Below are positions 42,435-49,780 of a stretch of 64,000 nt of DNA, in pieces (the stretch's first letter is position 1; each line of letters opens with the position of its first letter). The notes beneath the pieces are model-generated. The model saw only the letters and a list, made by a program, of their open reading frames with translations. It was not told the DNA's origin and searched no databases. Both the position numbers and the translations under genes were made by a program. Source of the stretch: Erwinia sp. SLM-02 (GTDB taxonomy: Bacteria; Pseudomonadota; Gammaproteobacteria; Enterobacterales; Enterobacteriaceae); NCBI RefSeq assembly GCF_037450285.1, contig NZ_JAQISN010000005.1, positions 1 through 64,000 on the forward strand, in the 5' to 3' direction.

Positions 42435-44213
42435 ATGGCCGCAACCCCTGCGGATAGTGAAAAATGGTGTCTGGGTAGCGTGATCTGGTACGGCGGTTTT
42501 AATACCAAAACGAACAGAGAAAACCATTTCGGCTTTCTGGCCTCCGAGAGCAAAGCAGAGCTTTTTTTTCATAAAAGCGACATCATCGGCAGCCAACTGC
42601 CCGAAGAAGAAACGCTGGTTCTGTTTCACGAAGGCGTCAGCAAAAACGGCAAACCCGCCGCCTTTGCCGTACATCTTCTGGAGGCCGCCGACTCGGCGGA
42701 TCGGCTGGCCGACTACCTCAGCGCTTCCCGCCAGGGTGAAATTGATTTCAACCGCTGGCCGTACCGCGACAGGGTGATTCAGTGCTTCACTCAGGCGTGG
42801 GGAAAAGACGTGGTCAGCCGGCTGGCTGCCAGCGGCATTCCGCCCTGCACGCTGTTGGCGTTGTTCCACCAGCGGATGCACTATGCCGGGCTGTTTGATG
42901 CCATCGCCGCCAGCCGCGATTTTAACGGCCTGATTGCAGAACGGATCTGCCCGACGCTGATGCCGCGCTCGTTTATCGACGCGCATATCACGCAGTTTGC
43001 CGGGTGGATAAAATCAGAGGCAGTACAGAGTTCCGTTCACGCGGTGCCCCAGGTCGCACTGATTAAAACGCTGCTGACCCATATCTCTTTGAGCGCCGTT
43101 CTCTACCTCGCCTTCCTGAACTGCCTGCCGGCTGACACCCTGATTGACCACCGCGGCAGTGAAATAGCGCAGTTTGTTAAGCGCAGCTTCAGCGATGACA
43201 GGCTGGCGGTAGAACCCTTTGTGCGCGACGCCTATCAGCACGCGTTCGCATCAAGAGCCGATTATTTCGCTCACCCGGTAATTAAGGCTTATGCGCTGCC
43301 CTATCTGATAAAACTCAAGATGTTCAGAAAGGATTTCAGCTTCGTTGATGACATTGAATCCAGCCCGCTGATGTCCGCCGATCCTGAGTATTTTATCCTC
43401 GGGAAGCTCCTGCCGCTGATTGGGCGCAACGACGATATGGTCATTCAAAGCGTGATTCTGCATGAGATCTGGCAGGGATTATTGTCCGGCAGGATCACCG
43501 TTGATCATCCCGCTATCTTCAGGCTTTTCCCGCAGTGTGAAAATTTGCGCAGCCGTTACTGGCATATCAAACTCTCCTGCGAGGCCTTCCACTGGCAGCC
43601 CAAAAATCAGGACGGCCCTAAGGCAAAAGTGTTTCTCTGCCGATCGAAAAAGTGCCTGGAACCTCAGGTATTGCCCGATCTCAGTAAGCCTTACGGGGAT
43701 TTCTCCATTTATGACTGGCTTGCGCACTACGGCATGCAGTATATGGTCGCGGACGAGCCGTCAAAGCGCGATTTACCGATTAAACTGGCGGCCTGGTTTA
43801 ACCGTATCAGGGAGCTGTTTGCGCGCCTCTGCTGCCGCAGCTGCGGTCTGCTGATGGTCCCCAATATGAAATACTCCCGCGTTGAGGCCACGGTGTGGGA
43901 CCCGGAAAGCAAAGGATTTGTCCGCAGACCCTTCCAGGCGGCCTATCGTCTGACGGTATTTAAGTGCGCCAGCCATGGCTGCGAGCAATTTGATATCAGC
44001 CACTACATCAACCACTGCATTGGCTATAAATGCAGCGAGATTATCGACGCCCGCGATCTGACCGAGAAATGCGACGAAGGCCGGTATATCTGTACCTCCT
44101 GTGGCTCCTGCTGCACGCATCACCAGGAAAAATATGGCAACGTCAATAACGGCGAAGCGGAAGATGTGAAGTACGAGCGCATCTATAGCGGTTCACCGTA
44201 CTACATCCCGTAA
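42435..44213 (+). CDS. Protein with N-terminal cold-shock-like domain and C-terminal cysteine (zinc-ribbon-like) clusters, unknown function
   Basis: This is a 592-residue protein. Residues 13-82 read as a cold-shock/OB domain: GSVIWYG, HFGFL (RNP1 position), LFFHKSDI (RNP2 position), LVLFHEG and NGKPAAFAVHLL. Residues about 90-395 are a helical region with no motif I recognise. The C-terminus is rich in paired cysteines: C402/C407, C466-C467/C470, C511/C516, C528/C533, C546, and C553/C556/C559/C560 with HH next. These suggest two or more zinc ribbons. A soluble RNA- or ssDNA-binding factor is a fair inference. The start ATG has AAGG about ten bases upstream. It follows yciT in the same direction. 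Confidence 0.78.
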   Translation: MAATPADSEKWCLGSVIWYGGFNTKTNRENHFGFLASESKAELFFHKSDIIGSQLPEEETLVLFHEGVSKNGKPAAFAVHLLEAADSADRLADYLSASRQGEIDFNRWPYRDRVIQCFTQAWGKDVVSRLAASGIPPCTLLALFHQRMHYAGLFDAIAASRDFNGLIAERICPTLMPRSFIDAHITQFAGWIKSEAVQSSVHAVPQVALIKTLLTHISLSAVLYLAFLNCLPADTLIDHRGSEIAQFVKRSFSDDRLAVEPFVRDAYQHAFASRADYFAHPVIKAYALPYLIKLKMFRKDFSFVDDIESSPLMSADPEYFILGKLLPLIGRNDDMVIQSVILHEIWQGLLSGRITVDHPAIFRLFPQCENLRSRYWHIKLSCEAFHWQPKNQDGPKAKVFLCRSKKCLEPQVLPDLSKPYGDFSIYDWLAHYGMQYMVADEPSKRDLPIKLAAWFNRIRELFARLCCRSCGLLMVPNMKYSRVEATVWDPESKGFVRRPFQAAYRLTVFKCASHGCEQFDISHYINHCIGYKCSEIIDARDLTEKCDEGRYICTSCGSCCTHHQEKYGNVNNGEAEDVKYERIYSGSPYYIP

Positions 44214-44257
44214 AGCGTAGGGATTGGCGGCATTTATATCGATACCGCTGTTAAGCC

Positions 44258-45151
44258 CTACGCATCCCCTTTCACCAGTTCCACAAACCGTTCCACCAGC
44301 GGATTCTGGCGGGCAGAAGACCAGGCCACCGCCGTGGTGACCACTTCAATGCGCTCTTCCAGCGGCAGCGTCACCACGCTGGTGAGCGACAGATGTTTCA
44401 GCGAGGAAGGAACCAGCGCAATACCCTGCCCGCAGCCGACGAACGCGATCTGTAAGGCAACGGAGCGAACCTCATGGAGGATGCGCGGCGAAAAGCCCTC
44501 ACTGCGGCAGGCGGTGATAATGCTGTCAAAATACCCGGGGTTGAGGTAGCGATAGAACATCACCCACTCTTCATTCATCAGCGAGCGCAGGCTGATTCGG
44601 TTCTGCCCGGCCAGCCGGTGATCGTGCGGTAGCGTCACCACCAGCTCCGCGCTGGATATCGGCAGCGATTCAATCCCTTCCCCCTGCTCGCCGGTCAGAC
44701 GGGCGAATGCCAGGTCAATTTCACCGTTCTGCAGCGCCGGAATTGCCTCAGCGCTGTCGATCTCCTTAATGGAAATCACGATATCCGGGTTCAGCGCCTT
44801 CATCCGGCGAATATAGCCGGGCAGCACGTCCAGCATTGCGGCGCTGATGGCGCCAATCGTCAGCACCCCGCTGTGCCCGGCAACGGCCTCGTTGATCGCC
44901 ACCTCAAGCCGCTCCACCTGCTCCGCAAATTTCTTCACCGCCGGAAGGATCGCCAGGCCGACCGGAGTCAGCTGCACGTTTCTTTTCGAGCGGTCGAACA
45001 GCTTAACTTTCAGCGACTGTTCCAGCACCTGAATTTGCTGGGTTAAAGGAGGCTGCGTCATACCCAGTTTCTTTGCCGCACGGCCGAAATGTTTCTCTTC
45101 CGCCACGGCGAGGAACAGCCACATATGGCGGATGATGCGAAAATTAATCAT
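44258..45151 (-). CDS. LysR-family regulator (BenM/CatM-like subgroup)
   Basis: This 297-residue LysR protein has an N-terminal winged helix (MWLFLAVAEEKHFGRAAKKL, MTQPPLTQQIQVLEQ, FDRSKRNVQLTPVG) and an effector domain with IGAISAAMLDVLPGY and CGQGIALVPSSL. 'HFGRAA+KL.M.QPPLTQQI' places it with regulators of aromatic or organic-acid catabolism. It is an orphan: the adjacent plus-strand region is repeat-rich and no catabolic gene abuts it, so its target is unknown. Confidence 0.83.
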   Translation of the reverse strand: MINFRIIRHMWLFLAVAEEKHFGRAAKKLGMTQPPLTQQIQVLEQSLKVKLFDRSKRNVQLTPVGLAILPAVKKFAEQVERLEVAINEAVAGHSGVLTIGAISAAMLDVLPGYIRRMKALNPDIVISIKEIDSAEAIPALQNGEIDLAFARLTGEQGEGIESLPISSAELVVTLPHDHRLAGQNRISLRSLMNEEWVMFYRYLNPGYFDSIITACRSEGFSPRILHEVRSVALQIAFVGCGQGIALVPSSLKHLSLTSVVTLPLEERIEVVTTAVAWSSARQNPLVERFVELVKGDA

Positions 45152-45393
45152 TTTTTCTCGATAGGCTGTGGATATCAGAACCCTGCCAGGGTGCGGTTTT
45201 GTATATCGAACTTTAACGCCGGTAGGGTGAGATATTCAACATTTTGCCAGAGGGTTTTATGAGGGATTTCTGTAAGATGAGTCATTATCAGGGCGTGACG
45301 TAGGATGTCGGCAAACTTGGTGACTGAATTGGCTGGCTGAGTTAACTGCGGATTCCTGTACGGCGTGATGACTGCGATTTTAGTGAATGCTTC

Positions 45394-45586
45394 GACTGGC
45401 CGGGGGACCGCTCGGGCGGGTCCTCGCGCCGCTTTGCGGTGCCCTCACTTCGCTTGTCAGCCGGTCGGACCGCCACAGACGCGCGTCCTGCGCGGCTGTG
45501 ACTTTCGGCCACGTCCGTGTGGCCGAATCCTGGCTTCCTCGCTACGTTCAGCGCTGCGGATTGCCCGTTCGGTCCCCCGGCCAGTC
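45394..45586. repeat. MITE-like element with 17-bp terminal inverted repeats
   Basis: This is a 193-bp G/C-rich block bounded by gactggccgggggaccg (45394-45410) and its exact reverse complement cggtcccccggccagtc (45570-45586). The inverted match continues with cgggc two bases further in. The interior holds smaller inverted repeats, for example ggccac/gtggcc around 45510. It encodes no transposase. No clear target-site duplication is visible at the borders. Confidence 0.65.
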
Positions 45587-45688
45587 TGCGTTTTACTTTT
45601 GCGTTGCCTGTTTGAAAAAATGGCTCTGGCTCTGGCACTTAAAATTAACGAACAAGCGATTTTCAAAACAGCGATGCCAACTGTAAGA

Positions 45689-45787
45689 GGGGCCCGGCCT
45701 CGGCGGCTGCCGGATAATCCGCAGCGCTGAGATGAAGGCATTGGGCCAGGAGAGCGCAGCATGAATGCTGCGCTCAGGCCGGGCCCC
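45689..45787. repeat. Second structured inverted-repeat element
   Basis: Outer arms ggggcccggcct (45689-45700) and aggccgggcccc (45776-45787) enclose a perfect 24-bp hairpin, GAGCGCAGCAT-GA-ATGCTGCGCTC (45752-45775). Its edge resembles that of the 193-bp element in being C/G-run palindromic, but the sequence differs. It could be a REP/MITE-type repeat or a strong transcription barrier. Confidence 0.6.
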
Positions 45788-46018
45788 CTCCCTGATTCAT
45801 ATAAAACGCATATCAGACAGATACCTGATTACGATTTCACATATCAGAAACCGTCAGCGATTATCTCTCTTATCGCAAAACACACGCCCCGCTAAACCTC
45901 AAGGAAACCGCTGAACAATAAATCATCCGGCCGAACAGGCACCAAACCACAGCATTAAATTAACCACCTTTCGGCGCGATGCGGACCGCCGACAGCCTTC
46001 CCTGTTACAGACATAAAA

Positions 46019-46924
46019 ATGGCTCAAATGACTCTATCTGCCTCATCCCGGATTGCCGGGATCGCTTTTGCCGTACTCGCCGCGTTTGGTTTTTCGTTTA
46101 AGGCGATATTCGTTAAGCTCGCCTATCAGTCTGCACCCGTCGATGCGGTCACCCTGCTGGCGCTGCGGATGAGCATGTCGCTACCGGTTATCCTGCTGAT
46201 GGCAATCCCCATCCTGCGCCAAGGGCCGGCACTCACCGCTAAGGACTACGGATGGCTTGTCCTGCTCGGCGTGGTGGGCTATTACGGATCCAGCATGCTG
46301 GACTTTATGGGTCTGCAATATATCTCCGCCGGACTGGAGCGACTGATTCTGTTTACCTACCCGATGCTGACTATCCTTATCGGGGTGGCTTTTTTGGGGA
46401 AAAAGTTTGAAAGAAAAGTGCTGCTGGCGATGGCGCTTGCCTACGCCGGGATCCTGTTTGCCTTTATGCACGACGTCAGCGTCTCCGCCGAGATGAGTAC
46501 GGTGATCGTCGGCGGCCTGCTGGTGTTCGGCTGTGCGGTGCTGTATGCCGGCTACAGCGCCGGTTCGGAAGCGGCGATTGGTCGCCTCGGCGCGATGAAG
46601 TTTTCCGTGCTGGCGCTGCTAGTGTCCACGATGGCCACGCTGGTCCACTTCCTCCTCACCCATCGTCTGACGGCGCTCCATCTGCCGCTGCCGGTCTACG
46701 GCTGGAGTCTGGCGATGGCGATGTTCTCAACGGTGCTGCCGATTTTCTGGCAGTCCGCCGCCGTCTTCCGTATCGGTGCCGCCAGAGCGGTGCTGATTGG
46801 CCTGCTGGGCCCGGTACTGACCATTTTCTTTAGCTGGTGGCTGCTCAATGAGCCGATATCAGTGGAGCAGATGGTGGGAACGGTACTGGTTATTTGCGGG
46901 CTGCTGGTGGTGATCCGCCGTTAG
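46019..46924 (+). CDS. EamA/DMT-family membrane transporter
   Basis: This 301-residue inner-membrane protein has about ten hydrophobic helices in two EamA repeats (residues about 10-145 and 155-300). AFGFSFKAIFVKLAYQ opens repeat 1 and LGPVLTIFFSWWLLNEPIS ends repeat 2. Members export amino acids and other metabolites or import nucleotide sugars. It stands alone, with a weak ribosome site, after the repeat block. No specific substrate can be assigned. Confidence 0.83.
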   Translation: MAQMTLSASSRIAGIAFAVLAAFGFSFKAIFVKLAYQSAPVDAVTLLALRMSMSLPVILLMAIPILRQGPALTAKDYGWLVLLGVVGYYGSSMLDFMGLQYISAGLERLILFTYPMLTILIGVAFLGKKFERKVLLAMALAYAGILFAFMHDVSVSAEMSTVIVGGLLVFGCAVLYAGYSAGSEAAIGRLGAMKFSVLALLVSTMATLVHFLLTHRLTALHLPLPVYGWSLAMAMFSTVLPIFWQSAAVFRIGAARAVLIGLLGPVLTIFFSWWLLNEPISVEQMVGTVLVICGLLVVIRR

Positions 46925-46980
46925 GGACAACACGGTTATCGGGCAAGCCTCAAATTCGCGCGATAGCATTCACGCGCCCT

Positions 46981-47007
46981 CTCTGACCGCGGCCATCGCG
47001 GTCAGAG
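46981..47007. terminator. Hairpin between convergent genes
   Basis: A perfect 11-bp stem ctctgaccgcg/cgcggtcagag with a five-base loop lies between the DMT exporter and the sugar-binding protein gene. The sequence after it has no T-run. Confidence 0.55.
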
Positions 47008-47054
47008 ATACCCGGCAATCAGGCGTAGCCGGGTTTCATCCAGTCGGTGCCCTG

Positions 47055-47981
47055 TTACTTCGTCATAAACTGCTGGTAGTTCTGAGGAGTAACCTGCTGG
47101 AAGGGAATAAATTTAATGTCCTCGACCTTGCCGCCTTTAGCGGCTGTCTCGGCCATATCCACCGCCCCGTAGGCCTGTGATTTCGCGTCCTGGAACACGG
47201 TGACGGTCAGCAGACCGGTTTTAATCGCCTGCAGGCCGTTCGGGCCGCCGTCGGTGCCGCCAACCAGAATATCCTTACCGGGAGTCAGGCCGTTGCTTTT
47301 TATCGCCATCGCCGCGCCGATCGCCATTTCATCGGCGTTCGCGGAAAGAATGTCGATTTTGTCACCGGCGAGGATCCAGTTGTTCATCAGGTTCATGCCG
47401 TCTTCACGCATCCACTTGGCGGTATCTTCCAGCGTCACGTGCATATTGGGATGTCTGGCGATCACCTCTTTTGCGCCCTGCGTTCTGAAGCGGGTGGCAT
47501 CGTTGCTCAGCAGCCCTTTCATAATCGCCACGTTGACGCTTTTACGGTCCTTCACCTTCTCCGCCAGGTACTCCATTTGCAGCCTGCCGGCCTCGACTTC
47601 ATCACTGCCGATATAGCTGACCCCGTCACCCATCTTCGAATCCGACGGCATACGGTTGAGGTAGATCAGCGGAATTTTGGCCTTTCTGGCGGCCTCGCTC
47701 ATATTTTTGGTGCCCTGGGTATCCACCGGGTTGACGATAATTACATCCACCTTGCCGTTGATAAAATTCTGTACCTGGCTCAGCTGCTTATCGACCGCAC
47801 CCTGCGCATCTTCAAACTGCACTTTCATATCAGGATAGGTTTTACTTTGGTCCAGCACGTATCCCCGCAGACGGGACAGGAAGACATCGTCCATTTGTGC
47901 GATGCTGACGCCCACCTGAACCGCAAAAGCAGCCGGGCTGAGCGTGAGAAGGGTCAGACAGAGCAAGAGTGTTTTTTTCAT
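47055..47981 (-). CDS. Periplasmic sugar-binding protein, RbsB/type I family (orphan)
   Basis: This is a 308-residue precursor. MKKTLLLCLTLLTLSPAAFA is a clear Sec signal peptide (predicted cut before VQVGVSIA). The mature protein has the type I periplasmic-binding layout: SIAQMDDVFLSRLRGYV, VDVIIVNPVDTQGTKNM, VGGTDGGPNGLQAIKTG and KSQAYGAVDMAE. The ATG at 47981 is chosen because the signal peptide begins there. No ATPase or permease gene is adjacent, so it either uses a distant ABC transporter or serves a chemoreceptor. Ribose/inositol-type ligands are typical for the family. Confidence 0.87.
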   Translation of the reverse strand: MKKTLLLCLTLLTLSPAAFAVQVGVSIAQMDDVFLSRLRGYVLDQSKTYPDMKVQFEDAQGAVDKQLSQVQNFINGKVDVIIVNPVDTQGTKNMSEAARKAKIPLIYLNRMPSDSKMGDGVSYIGSDEVEAGRLQMEYLAEKVKDRKSVNVAIMKGLLSNDATRFRTQGAKEVIARHPNMHVTLEDTAKWMREDGMNLMNNWILAGDKIDILSANADEMAIGAAMAIKSNGLTPGKDILVGGTDGGPNGLQAIKTGLLTVTVFQDAKSQAYGAVDMAETAAKGGKVEDIKFIPFQQVTPQNYQQFMTK

Positions 47982-48359
47982 TATTGCCTTCCACATTAAT
48001 AGGTTAATCGGCGCTAGCCGACGACGAAGGTTTATTATCAACGGACGTTATCTAAAATGGCCCCGTCTGCCGACAGGACTTCGCACCATTTTTTCCAATA
48101 ATAAGATCGCAGCAATAAAAATTGCAATGCGTGAAATTTGAGCGCATTTCATGAATGAAACGGACGCTAAGCGCATTCAATTCATGATGTTAACCTTTTG
48201 TTAACTGGCGAAATGGGGTTTTCATCCGCCGGAAAAAATCGTTTTCTTCGAGGGTAGTCACATTAATTACGGGGAAATGAACTGAGATCGGTACGGGTTC
48301 CACATTGCGCCTTCCGTTGCTACCCTATGAACGTTAATTAACTGTTATTGAGGCAAGGG
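47982..48359. promoter_or_regulatory. Divergent control region, sugar-binding protein / membrane protein
   Basis: These 378 A/T-rich gene-free bases contain the near-palindrome TTTCATGAATGAAA around 48147-48160, part of a longer block with a repeated gcgcatt word. It may be an operator, but I cannot assign the regulator. Confidence 0.45.
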
Positions 48360-49079
48360 ATGAAAGTGGTCACTGAGCAGGCTGATGCAGAGTTTATGCA
48401 GGCATTTTTTGAAAACGACACGGCCGGGAGCGAACACGACGAGCGGCGAACGGTGAAGATCCAACAGGCGCTGATCGCTGCCGTCGCGCAGAAAAACCGC
48501 GAATCGACGCTGTTCTGGCAGCACGCTATCGCTTTCCTGGCGCTGTTTGTTTTTCTTTATGCCGCGCTGGGCGCTTCGCTGACGCTGGATCTCTCCGCCG
48601 GGAATGCCAGCCACGGCCATAAAAGTATCGAATATGCGCTGGAAGCCATTCCGGTGCTGATCGCCTTTTCCGGCTACTTTATTGCCATTCTGTACCTGTT
48701 CCACTGTAAAACCAGCGCCCGCCGTACCGAGAGCTGGGATCGGGCGATCCGCGCGCTGGAAGCACAGGGTTCCGGCAGCCTGTTTACCGCCGTTAACGCC
48801 CGCAGCTCAGGTGCCAGCGACTATTCCAGCCCGGCGATTGCCACCGCGCTGGCGCTGTTTATCGGCCTGACCTGGCTGGTTATTTATAATTACCTCACCT
48901 TCACCACCAGCGGCGTGATGGGCAGCGTGATCTCACTGTTTATCAGCACCATGACCTATGTGATCCTTGATATCCAGCTGCTGAAACCGACGCATAACCA
49001 TGCCGCCCCGGCTGAGCCGGAGAAAGAGGAAGAGAAAGAGAAAGCGGAAGAAACCCGGACCCCGCCGGAACAGGACTGA
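48360..49079 (+). CDS. Predicted inner-membrane protein of unknown function (239 aa)
   Basis: The protein has a soluble N-terminus (residues 1-50, acidic), then hydrophobic segments at about 53-75, 95-115, 155-172 and 180-203, and a highly charged C-terminal tail (EKEEEKEKAEE). Four membrane helices with cytosolic ends are the simplest reading. The ATG at 48360 has GAGG ten bases upstream; a TTG four codons earlier is in frame. I recognise no family. A hexanucleotide repeat begins 11 bases after the stop. Confidence 0.7.
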   Translation: MKVVTEQADAEFMQAFFENDTAGSEHDERRTVKIQQALIAAVAQKNRESTLFWQHAIAFLALFVFLYAALGASLTLDLSAGNASHGHKSIEYALEAIPVLIAFSGYFIAILYLFHCKTSARRTESWDRAIRALEAQGSGSLFTAVNARSSGASDYSSPAIATALALFIGLTWLVIYNYLTFTTSGVMGSVISLFISTMTYVILDIQLLKPTHNHAAPAEPEKEEEKEKAEETRTPPEQD

Positions 49080-49089
49080 GTCAGAAGCA

Positions 49090-49173
49090 GGCACTGGAAC
49101 TGGAACTGGCACTGGAACTGGCACCGGCACTGGAACTGGCACCGGCACCGGCACCGGCACCGGCACCGGCACT
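49090..49173. repeat. Hexanucleotide tandem repeat, 14 units
   Basis: Fourteen 6-base units of the form gg(c/a)ac(t/c) run in tandem: an irregular 5' half alternates ggaact and ggcact, followed by a uniform run of ggcacc. It is G/C-rich and lies between two genes. Read in one plus frame it would give alternating Gly-Thr, and on the minus strand Val-Pro, but neither frame has a supported start. Confidence 0.9.
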
Positions 49174-49299
49174 GATTTTGACGCTGGCGGGGGTAATGCA
49201 GCAGCATTTTCACCCGCTTTGTCCCATACTGACTGCTGTCACCGCTGAAACAGGCAAGCCTTGTAAACGCCCCTGAAACGGGCCACCGCAGGAGATGTT

Positions 49300-49632
49300 A
49301 TGAGAATTTTTATCCCCGCCGTCTTACTTTTCGCCGCTGCATCAGCCAGCGCCGCGGACGAACAGCAAACCCAAGCCACCTACATCAATTATCTGTGCAG
49401 CGTTGCGGTTGAAAAGCCCGATGCCTCCGCCGATTACTTCCTGCAAAAAATCAAAGAGCTGAGCATGCGCGGTGAGTCGCCGTCGGCGCTGAATAAGGAT
49501 GAGTTCGATCAGGAGACTGCAGAAGAGGTCGTCAATAGCTGGCAGTCGCTGTCGCCGGAACAGCGTAAACAGGTGAAATCAACCGAGGGCTGCCAGCAGC
49601 TGATGGCCAGCGAGTTCCAGCAGTCGGATTAA
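49300..49632 (+). CDS. Small periplasmic protein of unknown function (110 aa)
   Basis: It has a clear Sec signal peptide (MRIFIPAVLLFAAASASA, cut before ADEQQ). The mature part of about 92 residues is acidic, helical and has two cysteines (LCSVAV near residue 33 and EGCQQL near residue 98) that could form a disulfide. A GGAG ribosome site precedes the ATG by six bases. No named family is recognised. It is co-directional with the membrane protein gene, across the hexamer repeat. Confidence 0.68.
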   Translation: MRIFIPAVLLFAAASASAADEQQTQATYINYLCSVAVEKPDASADYFLQKIKELSMRGESPSALNKDEFDQETAEEVVNSWQSLSPEQRKQVKSTEGCQQLMASEFQQSD

Positions 49633-49780
49633 CTGTCGACACGGCAGAACTCACGGGCCGCGGGCTTTCCATCCGGCGGCCTGTTATTAACACATCCCCA
49701 CACAAAAACTCATGACGGGGATTTCGCCATTGCTGACGCCCTCCCTGCCGGCGTTTAACCCCTGACCGTCACCGGCCCTG

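Larger units (their letters stand above)
45152..46018. other. Long intergenic region with palindromic repeat elements
   Basis: These 867 bases lie between a LysR gene and a DMT exporter. G/C-rich structured repeats fill 45394-45787; the flanks are ordinary intergenic DNA. Several frames stay open across the G/C-rich part on both strands, but none has a ribosome site or a recognisable product, so I call no gene here. Confidence 0.6.

Noticed and set aside
45365..45762. Overlapping open frames on both strands in the G/C-rich repeat block
   Set aside because: No ribosome site or recognisable protein; the openness is explained by base composition of palindromic repeats.
49000..49248. Plus-strand frame encoding a Gly-Thr repeat tail, and minus-strand Val-Pro frames
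   Set aside because: They arise from the hexanucleotide array and have no start signals; the real upstream gene ends at 49079 in another frame.
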